Part shown: piece after piece, positions 1 to 8,184 of the stretch | Layout: every line of letters begins with the position of its first letter | Position numbering within the stretch: position 1 is the first letter of the stretch | Assembly: GCA_944381745.1 (NCBI GenBank) | Contig: CALWMI010000094.1 | Location: 1 to 52,777, forward strand | DNA length: 52,777 nucleotides | DNA from: an uncultured Lachnospiraceae bacterium | GTDB taxonomy: Bacteria; Bacillota; Clostridia; Lachnospirales; Lachnospiraceae | Reading direction: 5' to 3' | Made by a program: the position numbers and the translations under genes | Notes under the pieces: generated by a model | Databases searched by the model: none | Seen by the model: only the letters and a program-made list of their open reading frames with translations | What the model was told of the DNA's origin: nothing

Positions 1-657
1 CTTCTGATCGCCTGCGGGGCAGGCCTGTGCCTGGCAGCCGCTGCCTTGTCGGCGGCGCTTAGCCGGTACCAGCACACCAGCGCCCAGCGCCCGCCAGACC
101 AGTATGCAGGAGAGATCCCACAGGTGCGAAGCGCCTCCGACCGGGACGGGGACGGTGTGGACGACCAGACGGATATCCTGCAGGGGGCTCTCCAGTATGT
201 GTCCGGCAGGCCCAAATACAAGAGCCGGTACTATGAGACGGGCTACCCGGACGACGGGTACGGCGTGTGCACGGATGTGGTGGCGCAGGCGATGAAGGGC
301 GCAGGGTATGACCTGATGGAGCTGGTGGCGGCGGACATCGCCGCGCATCCGGAGGATTACGAGGTGCCTGAGCCGGACAGCCGGATTGATTTCCGGAGGG
401 TGCGGAACCTGCAGGTATACTTTGCCCGCACAGCGGCCAGCCTCACCACGGATCCCTTTGCTGTGGAGGAGTGGCAGGGAGGAGATATCGTCCTGTTCAA
501 GAGCCACATGGGGATCGTCTCCGATCGCCGGAACGAGCGGGGCGTCCCCTATGTGATCCACCACAATGACCCGTGGCAGAAGGCCTACGAGGAGGATATC
601 CTGGAGGACAGGGATGATATTACCGGCCATTACCGGGTGGGGGAGGCCGGAGGGTGA
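1..657 (+). CDS. DUF1287 family protein, N-terminally anchored (5' end outside window)
   Basis: The reading frame is open from base 1, so the start lies upstream. The first 20 or so visible residues (LLIACGAGLCLAAAALSAAL) form a hydrophobic signal peptide or membrane anchor, so the body is extracytoplasmic. The rest matches the DUF1287 (YijF-like) family by its characteristic order: a GVCTDVV segment holding a conserved Cys, then IDFRRVRNLQVYF, a WQGGDIV segment, a HMGIVSD segment holding a conserved His, and a C-terminal GHYRV. The Cys/His arrangement resembles NlpC/P60-type papain-like folds, but activity is unproven. Between anchor and domain lies DRDGDGVDDQTD, a good match to a thrombospondin type 3-like calcium-binding motif. 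A terminator follows, so this gene ends its own transcript before sigI. An internal TTG at 46 could mimic a start but would split the hydrophobic segment. Confidence 0.85.
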   Translation, partial: LLIACGAGLCLAAAALSAALSRYQHTSAQRPPDQYAGEIPQVRSASDRDGDGVDDQTDILQGALQYVSGRPKYKSRYYETGYPDDGYGVCTDVVAQAMKGAGYDLMELVAADIAAHPEDYEVPEPDSRIDFRRVRNLQVYFARTAASLTTDPFAVEEWQGGDIVLFKSHMGIVSDRRNERGVPYVIHHNDPWQKAYEEDILEDRDDITGHYRVGEAGG

Positions 658-694
658 GGAAGGAATGCCCAAGGGGCGTGTCCCAGGACGGGAG

Positions 695-738
695 GAGCCA
701 GAAATTGTCAGGAGATTTCCTGCGTTCCTGGCTCTTTT
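695..738 (+). terminator. Rho-independent terminator after the DUF1287 gene
   Basis: Arms GAGCCAG (695-701) and CTGGCTC (728-734) pair around a smaller inner hairpin (CAGGA/TCCTG) and are followed by TTTT. The position 38 nt past the stop fits termination of the upstream gene. Confidence 0.65.
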
Positions 739-814
739 CCTGTTTTACAGAAATTTTACACATAGATGCCTTGAATTTTACAGTTTTCAATTATGATGAT
801 ACTGGATTTTTATA

Positions 815-860
815 CCCTCGAAGAGACGCGGAAAGATGGAAGAAGCCAAAAATTCGAGGG
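815..860. repeat. 8-bp inverted repeat upstream of sigI
   Basis: CCCTCGAA (815-822) and TTCGAGGG (853-860) are perfect complements separated by 30 nt, 60-105 nt before the sigI start. It could be an operator or a stem in the leader. Nothing else supports a function. Confidence 0.35.
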
Positions 861-919
861 AGATACACCGGTTTTGGAAAAGGAAAGCCGTATTCTATAG
901 ACAGGAGGGGGAGTGCCGT

Positions 920-1645
920 ATGGGAGAGGAGCATGCGATTGTCCGCCAGGTGGACGAGGCGAAGGCGGATATGGAGGCCGCAGACCGGCTGATACGGGAA
1001 TATCTGCCATTTATCAAGGCAGAGACGGCAAAGTTCCTGCACCGGCCGCCCAGGGAGGGCGAGGACGATGAGCTGAGCATTGCCATGATTGCGTTTCACG
1101 AGGCGGTGAGAGGATACAGCCGGGGGAGAGGCAGCTTTCTGAAGTATGCTGCGGTGGTGATCAGGAGCCGCCTGGTGGATTACGCCAGGCGGGAGGCGAG
1201 GCATGGAGGCCATGTGTCGCTGGACGCGCCGGCAGGAGAGCATGACGGGGCAGTGGGAGACACTCTCCAGGGCGGGGAAGACCACGGGGAGGAGATCACG
1301 CTGCGGGACGCCACGCGGGAAGAAATCGAGGAGCTGTCCAGACAGATGCAGGCGTTCGGCGTGAGCCTTACGGATGTGGCGGAGAACTGCCCGCGCCAGG
1401 AGAGGACGCTGGAGGCTTGCCGCAGGGCTCTGCGCTTTGCGAAGGAGACCGAAGGGCTGCTGGAGGAATTTGTGCGGATGAAAAGGCTGCCGGTGGCAAG
1501 GCTGGCGGAGGGGAGCGGGGTCAGCCGCAAGGTGCTGGAACGGCACCGGAAGTACCTGGTGGCACTGCTTCTGATCTGGACGAACGGCTATGAGATTATT
1601 CGTGGACATTTAAAACAGGTGATGAGAGGAGGCGCTGCAAAATGA
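920..1645 (+). CDS. sigI: RNA polymerase sigma factor SigI
   Basis: A 241-residue alternative sigma factor of the SigI family. The N-terminal half has the sigma-70 region 2 pattern (DDELSIAMIAFHEAVRGYS, then SRLVDYARREAR) and the C-terminal half the SigI-specific helix-turn-helix (LPVARLAEGSGVSRKVLERH, followed by KYLVALLLIWTNGYEIIRGHLK), close in order and length to B. subtilis SigI. SigI factors direct heat or envelope-stress genes in Bacillus and polysaccharide-sensing regulons in cellulolytic clostridia. ATG 920 is preferred because AGGAGGGGG precedes it by about 7 nt. An in-frame ATG at 836 lacks a good site and would add 28 poorly conserved residues. The stop overlaps the rsgI start by 4 nt (ATGA), so sigma factor and anti-sigma factor are translationally coupled. 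Confidence 0.93.
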   Translation: MGEEHAIVRQVDEAKADMEAADRLIREYLPFIKAETAKFLHRPPREGEDDELSIAMIAFHEAVRGYSRGRGSFLKYAAVVIRSRLVDYARREARHGGHVSLDAPAGEHDGAVGDTLQGGEDHGEEITLRDATREEIEELSRQMQAFGVSLTDVAENCPRQERTLEACRRALRFAKETEGLLEEFVRMKRLPVARLAEGSGVSRKVLERHRKYLVALLLIWTNGYEIIRGHLKQVMRGGAAK

Positions 1646-2628
1646 AATATATTGTGATGGAATGCCATATGAGCTATGCAGTTCTCCTTGATGAGGAAGG
1701 ACGTTTCCGGAAGGCGGCGAACCTTCATTATGAGACAGGAGAGACGGTGACAAATCCGGTGCTGATGCAGGAGGATGAGAGAAAATCCCTGTCCCCGGCC
1801 CGCATGGCCAGGCGGGGAGCGGCGGCTGCGGCCGCTTGCCTGCTGCTGTTCCTGCTTGCCGGCGGCTATTACCGCAGCTACCTGGCACCCTATACCTCGA
1901 TCCTGCTGGCCATCAATCCATCGGTGGAGATGGAGCTGAACCGGCAGGGAACCGTGGTAGGCCTGGACGGGGCCAACGAGGATGGCCACAGGCTTCTGGA
2001 AGGATACAGCGGCCGGGGGAAGGATAAGGTGACGGTGACGGATGAGCTGATCGACCGGGCGATTGATATGGGCTTCCTGTCTGAGGGCGGAACCGTGAGC
2101 TTCTCCATCGACACGCCGGATGAGGCGCTGTTCCAGGAGTACGGCCTGGAGCTGCGCACAGAGGTAACCCGGCATCTGGAAGGGCGGATGCGCGTAGTGA
2201 TCGAGATTACCAGTGCCCAGGAGAGCGGGACAGAGGCGCCGGAGCCGGTAGCCGAGCCGGAGCCAGTATCAGAGCCAGCCCCGCCAGCCGAGCCTGAACC
2301 GGAACAGCCGCAGCCAGTGTCGGAGCCGGTATACGGAGATTCCGCATATGGGGACTCCGGGTATGGAGACGACGGAACAAGCGATTACGGGACAGGGGAT
2401 GATGGAGACAGCGGCTATGGGACAGCGGACGGCGGAGACAGCGGCTATCAGGAGGCAGCGCCTGTCCCGCAGGAAGCGGTGCAGCCCGCAGCGCCTCCTG
2501 CAGGAACAAGCGATTATGGGACAGTGGACGGCGGAGACAGCGGCTACGGGACAGCGGATGACGGAGACAGCGGCTATGACGGCGGGGATTCCGGGTATGA
2601 TGGAGGGGATTCCGGATATGACGGCTGA
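1642..2628 (+). CDS. rsgI: RsgI-like transmembrane anti-sigma factor with DSGY-repeat tail
   Basis: Residues 1-50 form a cytoplasmic RsgI N-terminal domain (YIVMECHMSYAVLLDEEGRF) that in the family binds and holds SigI. A single membrane segment lies at about 58-77. The outside part begins with the RsgI middle domain (LLAINPSVEMELN, then VVGLDGANEDG). From about residue 190 the chain becomes a Pro/Glu linker (PEPVAEPEPVSEPAPPAEP) and then a low-complexity tail with seven DSGY units plus SDYG variants, ending in GGDSGYDG repeats. In C. thermocellum RsgI proteins carry carbohydrate-sensing modules at this position; here there is a Ser/Tyr/Asp/Gly repeat instead. The gene overlaps sigI by 4 nt. 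The same tail motif ends the next gene product, which suggests the two share a binding partner or modifying enzyme. Signal transduction is inferred from the family. Confidence 0.88.
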   Translation: MKYIVMECHMSYAVLLDEEGRFRKAANLHYETGETVTNPVLMQEDERKSLSPARMARRGAAAAAACLLLFLLAGGYYRSYLAPYTSILLAINPSVEMELNRQGTVVGLDGANEDGHRLLEGYSGRGKDKVTVTDELIDRAIDMGFLSEGGTVSFSIDTPDEALFQEYGLELRTEVTRHLEGRMRVVIEITSAQESGTEAPEPVAEPEPVSEPAPPAEPEPEQPQPVSEPVYGDSAYGDSGYGDDGTSDYGTGDDGDSGYGTADGGDSGYQEAAPVPQEAVQPAAPPAGTSDYGTVDGGDSGYGTADDGDSGYDGGDSGYDGGDSGYDG

Positions 2629-2653
2629 AAAAAATAAAAAAAAGTTCCGAGAC

Positions 2654-2681
2654 ACCCCACTTTTGAAAAAAGCGCCCCGTA
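2654..2681 (+). promoter_or_regulatory. candidate SigI-dependent promoter ahead of the lipoprotein gene
   Basis: ACCCC (2654-2658) and CGTA (2678-2681) are separated by 19 nt, about 85 nt before the lipoprotein start and just past rsgI. As I recall them, published SigI promoters have a C-rich -35 (ACCCC-like) and a CGWA -10. No comparable sigma-A promoter is seen here. If real, SigI would activate the lipoprotein and perhaps cotH. The match is by eye only. Confidence 0.35.
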
Positions 2682-2767
2682 ATCTATGGATGTAAAACAA
2701 AAAAGAAAGCGGGAGACGCCGGAACTGGCGGCATACCGTAGAAAAAGGAGAAAAGGAGAGAACGATT

Positions 2768-4003
2768 ATGAAGATGAGAAGAACATTATATGCGGCGGTA
2801 TCTTCCCTGGCAGTGATGGGGGCTGTCCTTCTGACCGGCTGCGGCGCAGAGCAGGCAGCGTCGGGGACATCCTTGGCGGAGACGGGGTTTTTGACCCTGA
2901 GCGTGAACCCAGAAATCGCAATCACGTACAACAAGGAGGGGCTGGTTACAGACCTGGACGGAAGAAATGCGGACGGCGACCAGATTGTGGCGGGATACCC
3001 GGATTATATCGGCAAAGACTGCAAGACGGTCCTGGCGGATCTGGTGAGGGAGATCCATCAAAACGGATACTTTGTGGAAGACATTGACGGCAATGAAAAA
3101 AACATTGTCCTGCAGATTGAGCCAGGTTCCGTGCTTCCAAGAGAAGATTTCCTGGAGGAGGTGAGCGCCAGCACCCAGGCGGCAGTGATGGAGCTGGATA
3201 TGACTTCCGGGATTGTGACGATCGACGAAGTGGATTATGACCCTCACTATACGGCAGAGGGGTACATCACCCTGGAGAAGGCACAGGAAATTGCTCTGGC
3301 CCAGGCAGGGGTGGCAGCGGCAGACGCCAGGTTTGAGGAGAAGGAATTTGACCTGGACGACGGAACCCCGGTGTATGAGCTGGAATTCTACGCGGGCGGG
3401 AACCAGTATGAGTACGACGTAGATGCAGCCACCGGAAAAGTGATCCGCGCGGAGCACGAGGGAGGCTATGCGGACACGGACTATGGCCCGGATAACGACG
3501 GAATAACGGACTATGCGGACACAGACTACGGCCCGAATAACGACGGGGTGACGGACTACGCAGATACAGACTATGGCCCGGATAACGACGGAATAACGGA
3601 CTACGCGGACACAGACTACGGCCCGAATAACGACGGGGTGACGGACTACGCAGATACAGACTATGGCCCGAATAACGACGGGGTGACGGACTACGCAGAT
3701 ACAGACTACGGCCCGAATAACGACGGGGTGACGGACTACGCGGATACAGACTACGGCCCGAATAACGACGGGGTGACGGACTACAGCGATACGGATTACA
3801 GCCCGGCGCCCGCACCCACACCGGAACCAGCGCCCACACCGGCTCCTACCCCTGCCCCTACCCCTGCCCCGGCTCCTACCCCTGCCCCGGTTCCTTCTGG
3901 CGACAGCGGCTATGACGGCGGCAGTGATTACGGCGGAGGCGACAGCGGCTATGATGGAGGCGACAGCGGGTATGACGGAGGCGACAGCGGCTACGATGAC
4001 TGA
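2768..4003 (+). CDS. surface lipoprotein with RsgI-like module, PepSY-like domain and calcium-binding-type repeats
   Basis: The lipobox is LLTGC with the modified Cys at 25. Residues about 38-130 repeat the RsgI middle-domain pattern (LTLSVNPEIAITYN, then VTDLDGRNADG), so this is a paralogue of the extracellular part of the preceding anti-sigma factor. Residues about 160-230 (ITLEKAQEIALAQAG, then PVYELEFYAGGNQYEYDVDA) resemble a PepSY domain. Seven copies of a 15-residue unit follow (YADTDYGPNNDGVTD and close variants); its NDGVTDYADTD core fits thrombospondin type 3-like calcium-binding loops. Then come a Pro/Thr/Ala spacer of wall-spanning type and a tail with four DSGY units that matches the end of RsgI. 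An AGGAGAG site precedes the ATG. It may be an accessory sensor or decoy for RsgI, a co-receptor, or a SigI target. Function is inferred. Confidence 0.8.
   Translation: MKMRRTLYAAVSSLAVMGAVLLTGCGAEQAASGTSLAETGFLTLSVNPEIAITYNKEGLVTDLDGRNADGDQIVAGYPDYIGKDCKTVLADLVREIHQNGYFVEDIDGNEKNIVLQIEPGSVLPREDFLEEVSASTQAAVMELDMTSGIVTIDEVDYDPHYTAEGYITLEKAQEIALAQAGVAAADARFEEKEFDLDDGTPVYELEFYAGGNQYEYDVDAATGKVIRAEHEGGYADTDYGPDNDGITDYADTDYGPNNDGVTDYADTDYGPDNDGITDYADTDYGPNNDGVTDYADTDYGPNNDGVTDYADTDYGPNNDGVTDYADTDYGPNNDGVTDYSDTDYSPAPAPTPEPAPTPAPTPAPTPAPAPTPAPVPSGDSGYDGGSDYGGGDSGYDGGDSGYDGGDSGYDD
3467..3781 (+). repeat. seven tandem 45-bp in-frame repeats
   Basis: Seven exact-length 45-bp units encode YADTDYGP(D/N)NDG(I/V)TD. 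Units 1 and 3 carry the PDNDGI version and units 2 and 4-7 the PNNDGV version. Units 4-7 are nearly identical in DNA sequence, which points to recent tandem duplication and possible copy-number variation between strains. Confidence 0.95.
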
Positions 4004-4034
4004 GCAGCACAGATCTCTGTGAGAGGATAGCGTC

Positions 4035-4155
4035 GGTGTACCAAGATGTATTGCCCCTTGTACACCAGCGCTAAGAAAAGGCGAAGACAAGGAAGCGAGC
4101 GCGGGATGCCGTGAGGCATCCTGCGCCGGAGGTTTCCCCGGCAGGACAGGAAACC
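4035..4155 (+). promoter_or_regulatory. structured cotH leader with three successive hairpins
   Basis: Three stem-loops fill the gap before cotH. The first pairs GGTGTAC (4035-4041) with GTACACC (4060-4066), with a near-continuation CCAAG/CTTG. The second pairs GCGCGGGATGCC (4099-4110) with GGCATCCTGCGC (4115-4126) around a GTGA tetraloop, with one G-T pair. The third pairs GGTTTCC (4131-4137) with GGAAACC (4149-4155). None has a U-run, so none is a standard terminator. The cotH ribosome binding site lies immediately after the third. This could be a cis-regulatory leader, an RNA processing region or a small RNA. Confidence 0.55.
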
Positions 4156-4175
4156 GCCATCAGGAGGAACGGCAC

Positions 4176-5636
4176 ATGAAGAGATTATCCGCAAAATTCT
4201 ATGACCATGGGAGCAAGCTCTTGGTTGCGGCGGCCAGCACAGCCGTCCTGCTCCTGCTGCTGTTTCTCCTGGAAGGGCTGCAGGGAGAGGCGTCCAGCCA
4301 CAGGCCGGCGGGGGAGGAGGCGGAATATGCCTCCCGCCTGTTCGACAGCAGCCGTGTCCACACGCTGGACATACAGATGGAGGACTGGAAGGCGTTTATC
4401 CAGGAGGCGGGGGAAGAGCGCTACACGGCCTGCACAGTGGTGATTGACGGGGAGCGGTTCCCGGGAACCGGCATCCGGGCGAAGGGGAATAATTCCCTGC
4501 GGCTGACGGAGAAGTACGGCCTTCCCCGCTACAGCCTGAAGCTGGAGTTTGACCGGTACAAGGACGGCGGCAATTACTACGGGCTGGATAAATTTTCCCT
4601 GGATTCCTCCTTCCAGGACAACAGCTATCTGAAAACCTTCCTCACTTACGACATGATGGACTTCATGGGAGTCCCCTCCCCGCTGTGCAGCTATGTGCAG
4701 GTGAGCGTGAACGGGAAGCCCTGGGGGCTATTCCTGGCCATCGAGGAGCCGGAGGAGGCCTTCGCCCGGAGGGTGTTTGGGGAGGATCACGGACAGCTTT
4801 ATAAACCGGACTACCGCTCCCTGGCGGATGAGAATGCAGACGTGGCCCTGCGGTATACCGGGGAAGATCCTGCTGGGTACGGCAATATTTTCCACAAGGC
4901 AAAATTTCCCGTGACGGCGGCGGACCAGGAGCGGCTGATCGGGGCGCTGAAAACCCTCCACGAGGGGGAAAACCTGGAGAGTGCGATCCATGTGGACGAG
5001 GTGCTGCGGTACTTCGCGGTGCAGGTGTTCGTGATGAATTGGGACAGCTATCTGGGCAGGACGGGGCACAATTATTTTCTCTATGAGAAGGACGGGATTC
5101 TGAGCATCCTGCCCTGGGACTATAACCTGGCCTATGGGACCTATGCCCTGGGCATGTCCGAGCCCATCCGCGATCCGTATATTCTAGTGAATTATCCGAT
5201 TGTGACGCCAGCGGAGGGAGAGGTTATGAAAAACCGCCCGCTGTACCACAACCTGATGAAAGTGGAGGAGCACTTCCAGGCGTATCTGGGGTATTTTGAC
5301 CAGCTGCTGGAGGGGTACTTCGAGAGCGGATATTTCAGCTCCTTCCTCCGGGAGACGGCGGAGATGATCGCGCCCTATGTGGCGGAGGATCCCACAGCCT
5401 TCTGCTCCTACGAGAGCCATCTGCTGGCGGTGGACGTCCTGGAGAGGCTCTGCCTCCTGCGGGCGGAGAGCGTCCAGGGGCAGCTGGAGGGAACCGTCCC
5501 GGCGACACTGCGGGAGAGGCAGGAACGTCCTGGGGATGGGGTGGATACCGGAGATATCCGGATAGAAGACCTGGGGGATTTCGAAGATCTGGAGACGGCC
5601 GGGGAAAGGAACCGGATAAATTTGGAGGATTATTAA
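4176..5636 (+). CDS. cotH: membrane-anchored CotH-family kinase
   Basis: A 486-residue protein with an N-terminal membrane anchor (about 14-32, LLVAAASTAVLLLLLFLLEG) and a complete CotH domain. Recognisable segments are GIRAKGNNSLRL, the YSLKLEFDRY strand, GLDKFSLDSSFQDNS, PWGLFLAIEEP, the catalytic MNWDSYLGRTGHNYFLY and the metal-binding ILPWDYNLAYG. In B. subtilis spore coats CotH is a protein kinase that phosphorylates Ser residues in repeat-rich coat proteins, and the fold is related to secreted Fam20-type kinases. Here the anchor places the kinase domain outside the membrane, next to two surface proteins with DSGY repeat tails, which are plausible substrates (inference). AGGAGG lies about 9 nt before the ATG. 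A strong terminator follows. The C-terminal 40 residues are acidic and may be disordered. Confidence 0.85.
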   Translation: MKRLSAKFYDHGSKLLVAAASTAVLLLLLFLLEGLQGEASSHRPAGEEAEYASRLFDSSRVHTLDIQMEDWKAFIQEAGEERYTACTVVIDGERFPGTGIRAKGNNSLRLTEKYGLPRYSLKLEFDRYKDGGNYYGLDKFSLDSSFQDNSYLKTFLTYDMMDFMGVPSPLCSYVQVSVNGKPWGLFLAIEEPEEAFARRVFGEDHGQLYKPDYRSLADENADVALRYTGEDPAGYGNIFHKAKFPVTAADQERLIGALKTLHEGENLESAIHVDEVLRYFAVQVFVMNWDSYLGRTGHNYFLYEKDGILSILPWDYNLAYGTYALGMSEPIRDPYILVNYPIVTPAEGEVMKNRPLYHNLMKVEEHFQAYLGYFDQLLEGYFESGYFSSFLRETAEMIAPYVAEDPTAFCSYESHLLAVDVLERLCLLRAESVQGQLEGTVPATLRERQERPGDGVDTGDIRIEDLGDFEDLETAGERNRINLEDY

Positions 5637-5671
5637 AAAATCCAAAAAAATCAAAACCATAAACGGGAAAA

Positions 5672-5726
5672 CGGGATATTTTTGCGAAAAAGGCAGAGGC
5701 AATTCGGGAAATATCCCGCTTTTTTT
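5672..5726 (+). terminator. Rho-independent terminator after cotH
   Basis: CGGGATATTT (5672-5681) pairs with AAATATCCCG (5709-5718), followed by CTTTTTTT. It separates the SigI/CotH cluster from the hydratase gene. Confidence 0.88.
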
Positions 5727-5747
5727 GTGGGGAGAATTCCGTAGAGC

Positions 5748-5776
5748 TTGCAATCCGCCCTGGAGAAAGATATAAT
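5748..5776 (+). promoter_or_regulatory. sigma-A promoter for the hydratase gene
   Basis: TTGCAA (5748-5753), 17-nt spacer, perfect TATAAT (5771-5776), directly after the cotH terminator and about 50 nt before the hydratase start. Confidence 0.85.
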
Positions 5777-5827
5777 TTAACTGTTTGTACATGGATGTTA
5801 GATCGGCAGATAGGAGGATGAAGGATC

Positions 5828-8119
5828 ATGATACAGTTATCCAAGGGTGGTGCCTGGCTCCTGAACGGCACAGAGATTGTGGAGGATACGCCGGAGAGCG
5901 GCGCGCTGCTGCAGCAGAAGTTGGGGAGGATCCCGACGAAGGAGGAGGGGACAGGGCAGACCATCGCCTGCAGGATCCTGGAGGCGCACAATACCTCTGG
6001 GAGCAGGAAGCTTTTGAAGCTCAAGTTTGACAAGCTTACCTCCCACGACATTACGTTTGTGGGGATTATACAGACGGCGAGGGCGTCGGGCCTTGAGAAG
6101 TTCCCGATCCCCTATGTGCTGACCAACTGCCATAACAGCCTTTGCGCGGTGGGAGGGACCATCAATGAGGATGACCATATGTTTGGGCTGTCCTGCGCGA
6201 AGCGCTACGGGGGAGTTTATGTGCCGCCGCACCAGGCGGTGATCCATCAGTTTGCCAGGGAGATGCTGGCGGGCTGCGGGAAGATGATCCTGGGCTCAGA
6301 CAGCCATACCCGCTATGGCGCCCTGGGGACGATGGCCATCGGCGAGGGCGGCGGCGAGCTGGTAAAGCAGCTGCTGAACAAGACATACGACGTGAAGATG
6401 CCGGAGATCGTGGGCGTCTACCTGACGGGAGCGCCGGCGAAGGGCGTGGGGCCGCAGGACGTGGCGCTGGCGATTATCGGCGAGGTGTTCGCCAACGGTT
6501 ATGTGAAGAACAAGGTGATGGAATTTGTGGGGCCCGGCGTGTCGAACCTGAGCGCGGATTTCCGTATCGGCATCGATGTGATGACCACGGAGACCACCTG
6601 CCTGTCCTCGATCTGGAGAACCGATGAGAAGATCGAGGAGTATTTCGACATCCACGGCCGCAGGGAGGAGTATGAGGAGCTGAACCCTGGGGAGGCGGCG
6701 TACTATGACGGCATGGTTACGGTGGATCTTGGCCGCATCAAGCCAATGATCGCCATGCCCTTCCATCCCAGCAACACGTACACGATCCAGGAGCTGAACG
6801 CCAACCTGTTGGATATCCTGGACGACTGCGAGAAGCGGGCGCAGGTGAGCCTGGACGGGGCGGTGGACTTCTCCCTGAAGGATAAGGTGCGGGATGGGCG
6901 GCTCTATGTTGACCAGGGAATTATCGCTGGCTGTGCCGGCGGCGGCTTCGAGAATATCTGTGACGCTGCGGATATCCTCAGGGGGAAGAGCATCGGCGCG
7001 GACGAGTTCACGCTGAGCGTCTACCCGGCCAGCACGCCGGTTTTCATGGAGCTGGTGCGCAACGGCTCTGTGGCGGCGCTGATGGAGACGGGAGCCATTG
7101 TGAAGACCGCCTTCTGCGGGCCGTGCTTCGGCGCAGGGGATACGCCGGCCAACAACGGCTTCAGCATCCGCCATTCCACCAGGAACTTCCCGAATCGGGA
7201 GGGATCCAAGCTGCAGAGCGGCCAGATCGCGTCGGTCGCCCTGATGGATGCCCGCTCCATCGCGGCCACGGCAGCCAACAAGGGCTATCTGACAGCGGCC
7301 ACAGATCTGGATGTGGAGTACCGGGGGCCGAAGTATTTCTTCGACAAGAAAATATATGAGAACCGGATTTTTGACAGCAAGGGCGTGGCGGATCCCACCG
7401 TGGAGATCAAATTCGGGCCGAATATCAAGGACTGGCCGGCGATGCCGGCGCTCCCGGACAACCTGGTGCTGCAGGTGGTGTCGGAGATCCATGATCCAGT
7501 GACCACCACGGATGAGCTGATCCCGTCCGGAGAAACCTCCTCCTACCGCTCCAACCCGCTGGGGCTGGCGGAGTTTACCCTGTCCAGGAAGGATCCCCTC
7601 TATGTGGGGAGGGCCAAGGCAATCCAGAAGGCGCAGAAGGCGGTGGAGGCCCATACCTGCCCGCTGGAGGCTGTGCCGGAGCTGAAGGCGGTGATGGCTG
7701 CCATCCAGGAGGACTACCCGGAGGTGGGCAAAGGCAACGTGGGCTTTGGCTCCACGATCTTCGCCGTGAAGCCGGGAGACGGCTCCGCCAGGGAGCAGGC
7801 GGCCTCCTGCCAGAAGGTGCTGGGGGGCTGGGCCAACATTGCCAACGAGTACGCGACGAAGCGCTACCGCTCGAATTTGATCAACTGGGGCATGCTGCCG
7901 TTTTTGATCGGGGAGGGGGAGCTTCCCTTCCAGAACCTGGATTATCTCTTCTTCCCGGGTATCCGGGAGGCTGTGGCCCAGAAGAAGGATGCGTTTACCG
8001 CCTACGTGGTGAGGGATGGGAAGCTGTATCCATTCGGGCTGCGGCTGGGAGATCTGACGGACGACGAGCGCAGCATCATTTTGAAAGGCTGTCTCATCAA
8101 TTACAACCGAGACGAGTGA
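5828..8119 (+). CDS. aconitase-family hydratase (YbhJ-like)
   Basis: A 763-residue member of the aconitase superfamily, in the branch annotated simply as hydratase and resembling E. coli YbhJ in length and layout. The 4Fe-4S ligands appear as Cys369 ([10 protein letters not shown]) and Cys430/Cys433 (FCGPCFGAG). The N-terminal part has the substrate-pocket patterns [20 protein letters not shown] and [13 protein letters not shown]. The C-terminal swivel domain contains [12 protein letters not shown] and [16 protein letters not shown]. It may act as the cell's aconitase (citrate to isocitrate) or on another hydroxy-acid. The neighbours do not decide this, as no citrate synthase or isocitrate dehydrogenase is in the window. 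AGGAGG precedes the ATG by about 10 nt. It has its own promoter. Confidence 0.88.
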   Translation: MIQLSKGGAWLLNGTEIVEDTPESGALLQQKLGRIPTKEEGTGQTIACRILEAHNTSGSRKLLKLKFDKLTSHDITFVGIIQTARASGLEKFPIPYVLTNCHNSLCAVGGTINEDDHMFGLSCAKRYGGVYVPPHQAVIHQFAREMLAGCGKMILGSDSHTRYGALGTMAIGEGGGELVKQLLNKTYDVKMPEIVGVYLTGAPAKGVGPQDVALAIIGEVFANGYVKNKVMEFVGPGVSNLSADFRIGIDVMTTETTCLSSIWRTDEKIEEYFDIHGRREEYEELNPGEAAYYDGMVTVDLGRIKPMIAMPFHPSNTYTIQELNANLLDILDDCEKRAQVSLDGAVDFSLKDKVRDGRLYVDQGIIAGCAGGGFENICDAADILRGKSIGADEFTLSVYPASTPVFMELVRNGSVAALMETGAIVKTAFCGPCFGAGDTPANNGFSIRHSTRNFPNREGSKLQSGQIASVALMDARSIAATAANKGYLTAATDLDVEYRGPKYFFDKKIYENRIFDSKGVADPTVEIKFGPNIKDWPAMPALPDNLVLQVVSEIHDPVTTTDELIPSGETSSYRSNPLGLAEFTLSRKDPLYVGRAKAIQKAQKAVEAHTCPLEAVPELKAVMAAIQEDYPEVGKGNVGFGSTIFAVKPGDGSAREQAASCQKVLGGWANIANEYATKRYRSNLINWGMLPFLIGEGELPFQNLDYLFFPGIREAVAQKKDAFTAYVVRDGKLYPFGLRLGDLTDDERSIILKGCLINYNRDE

Positions 8120-8184
8120 CAAAGAGGGGGAGTAAATCCTGGAACCAGGTGAAAACCGGAGGATTTCCTGTGGGATAGAGATGC

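Noticed and set aside
3467-3781. CRISPR array
   Set aside because: The repeats are in frame, contiguous without spacers and encode a protein repeat.
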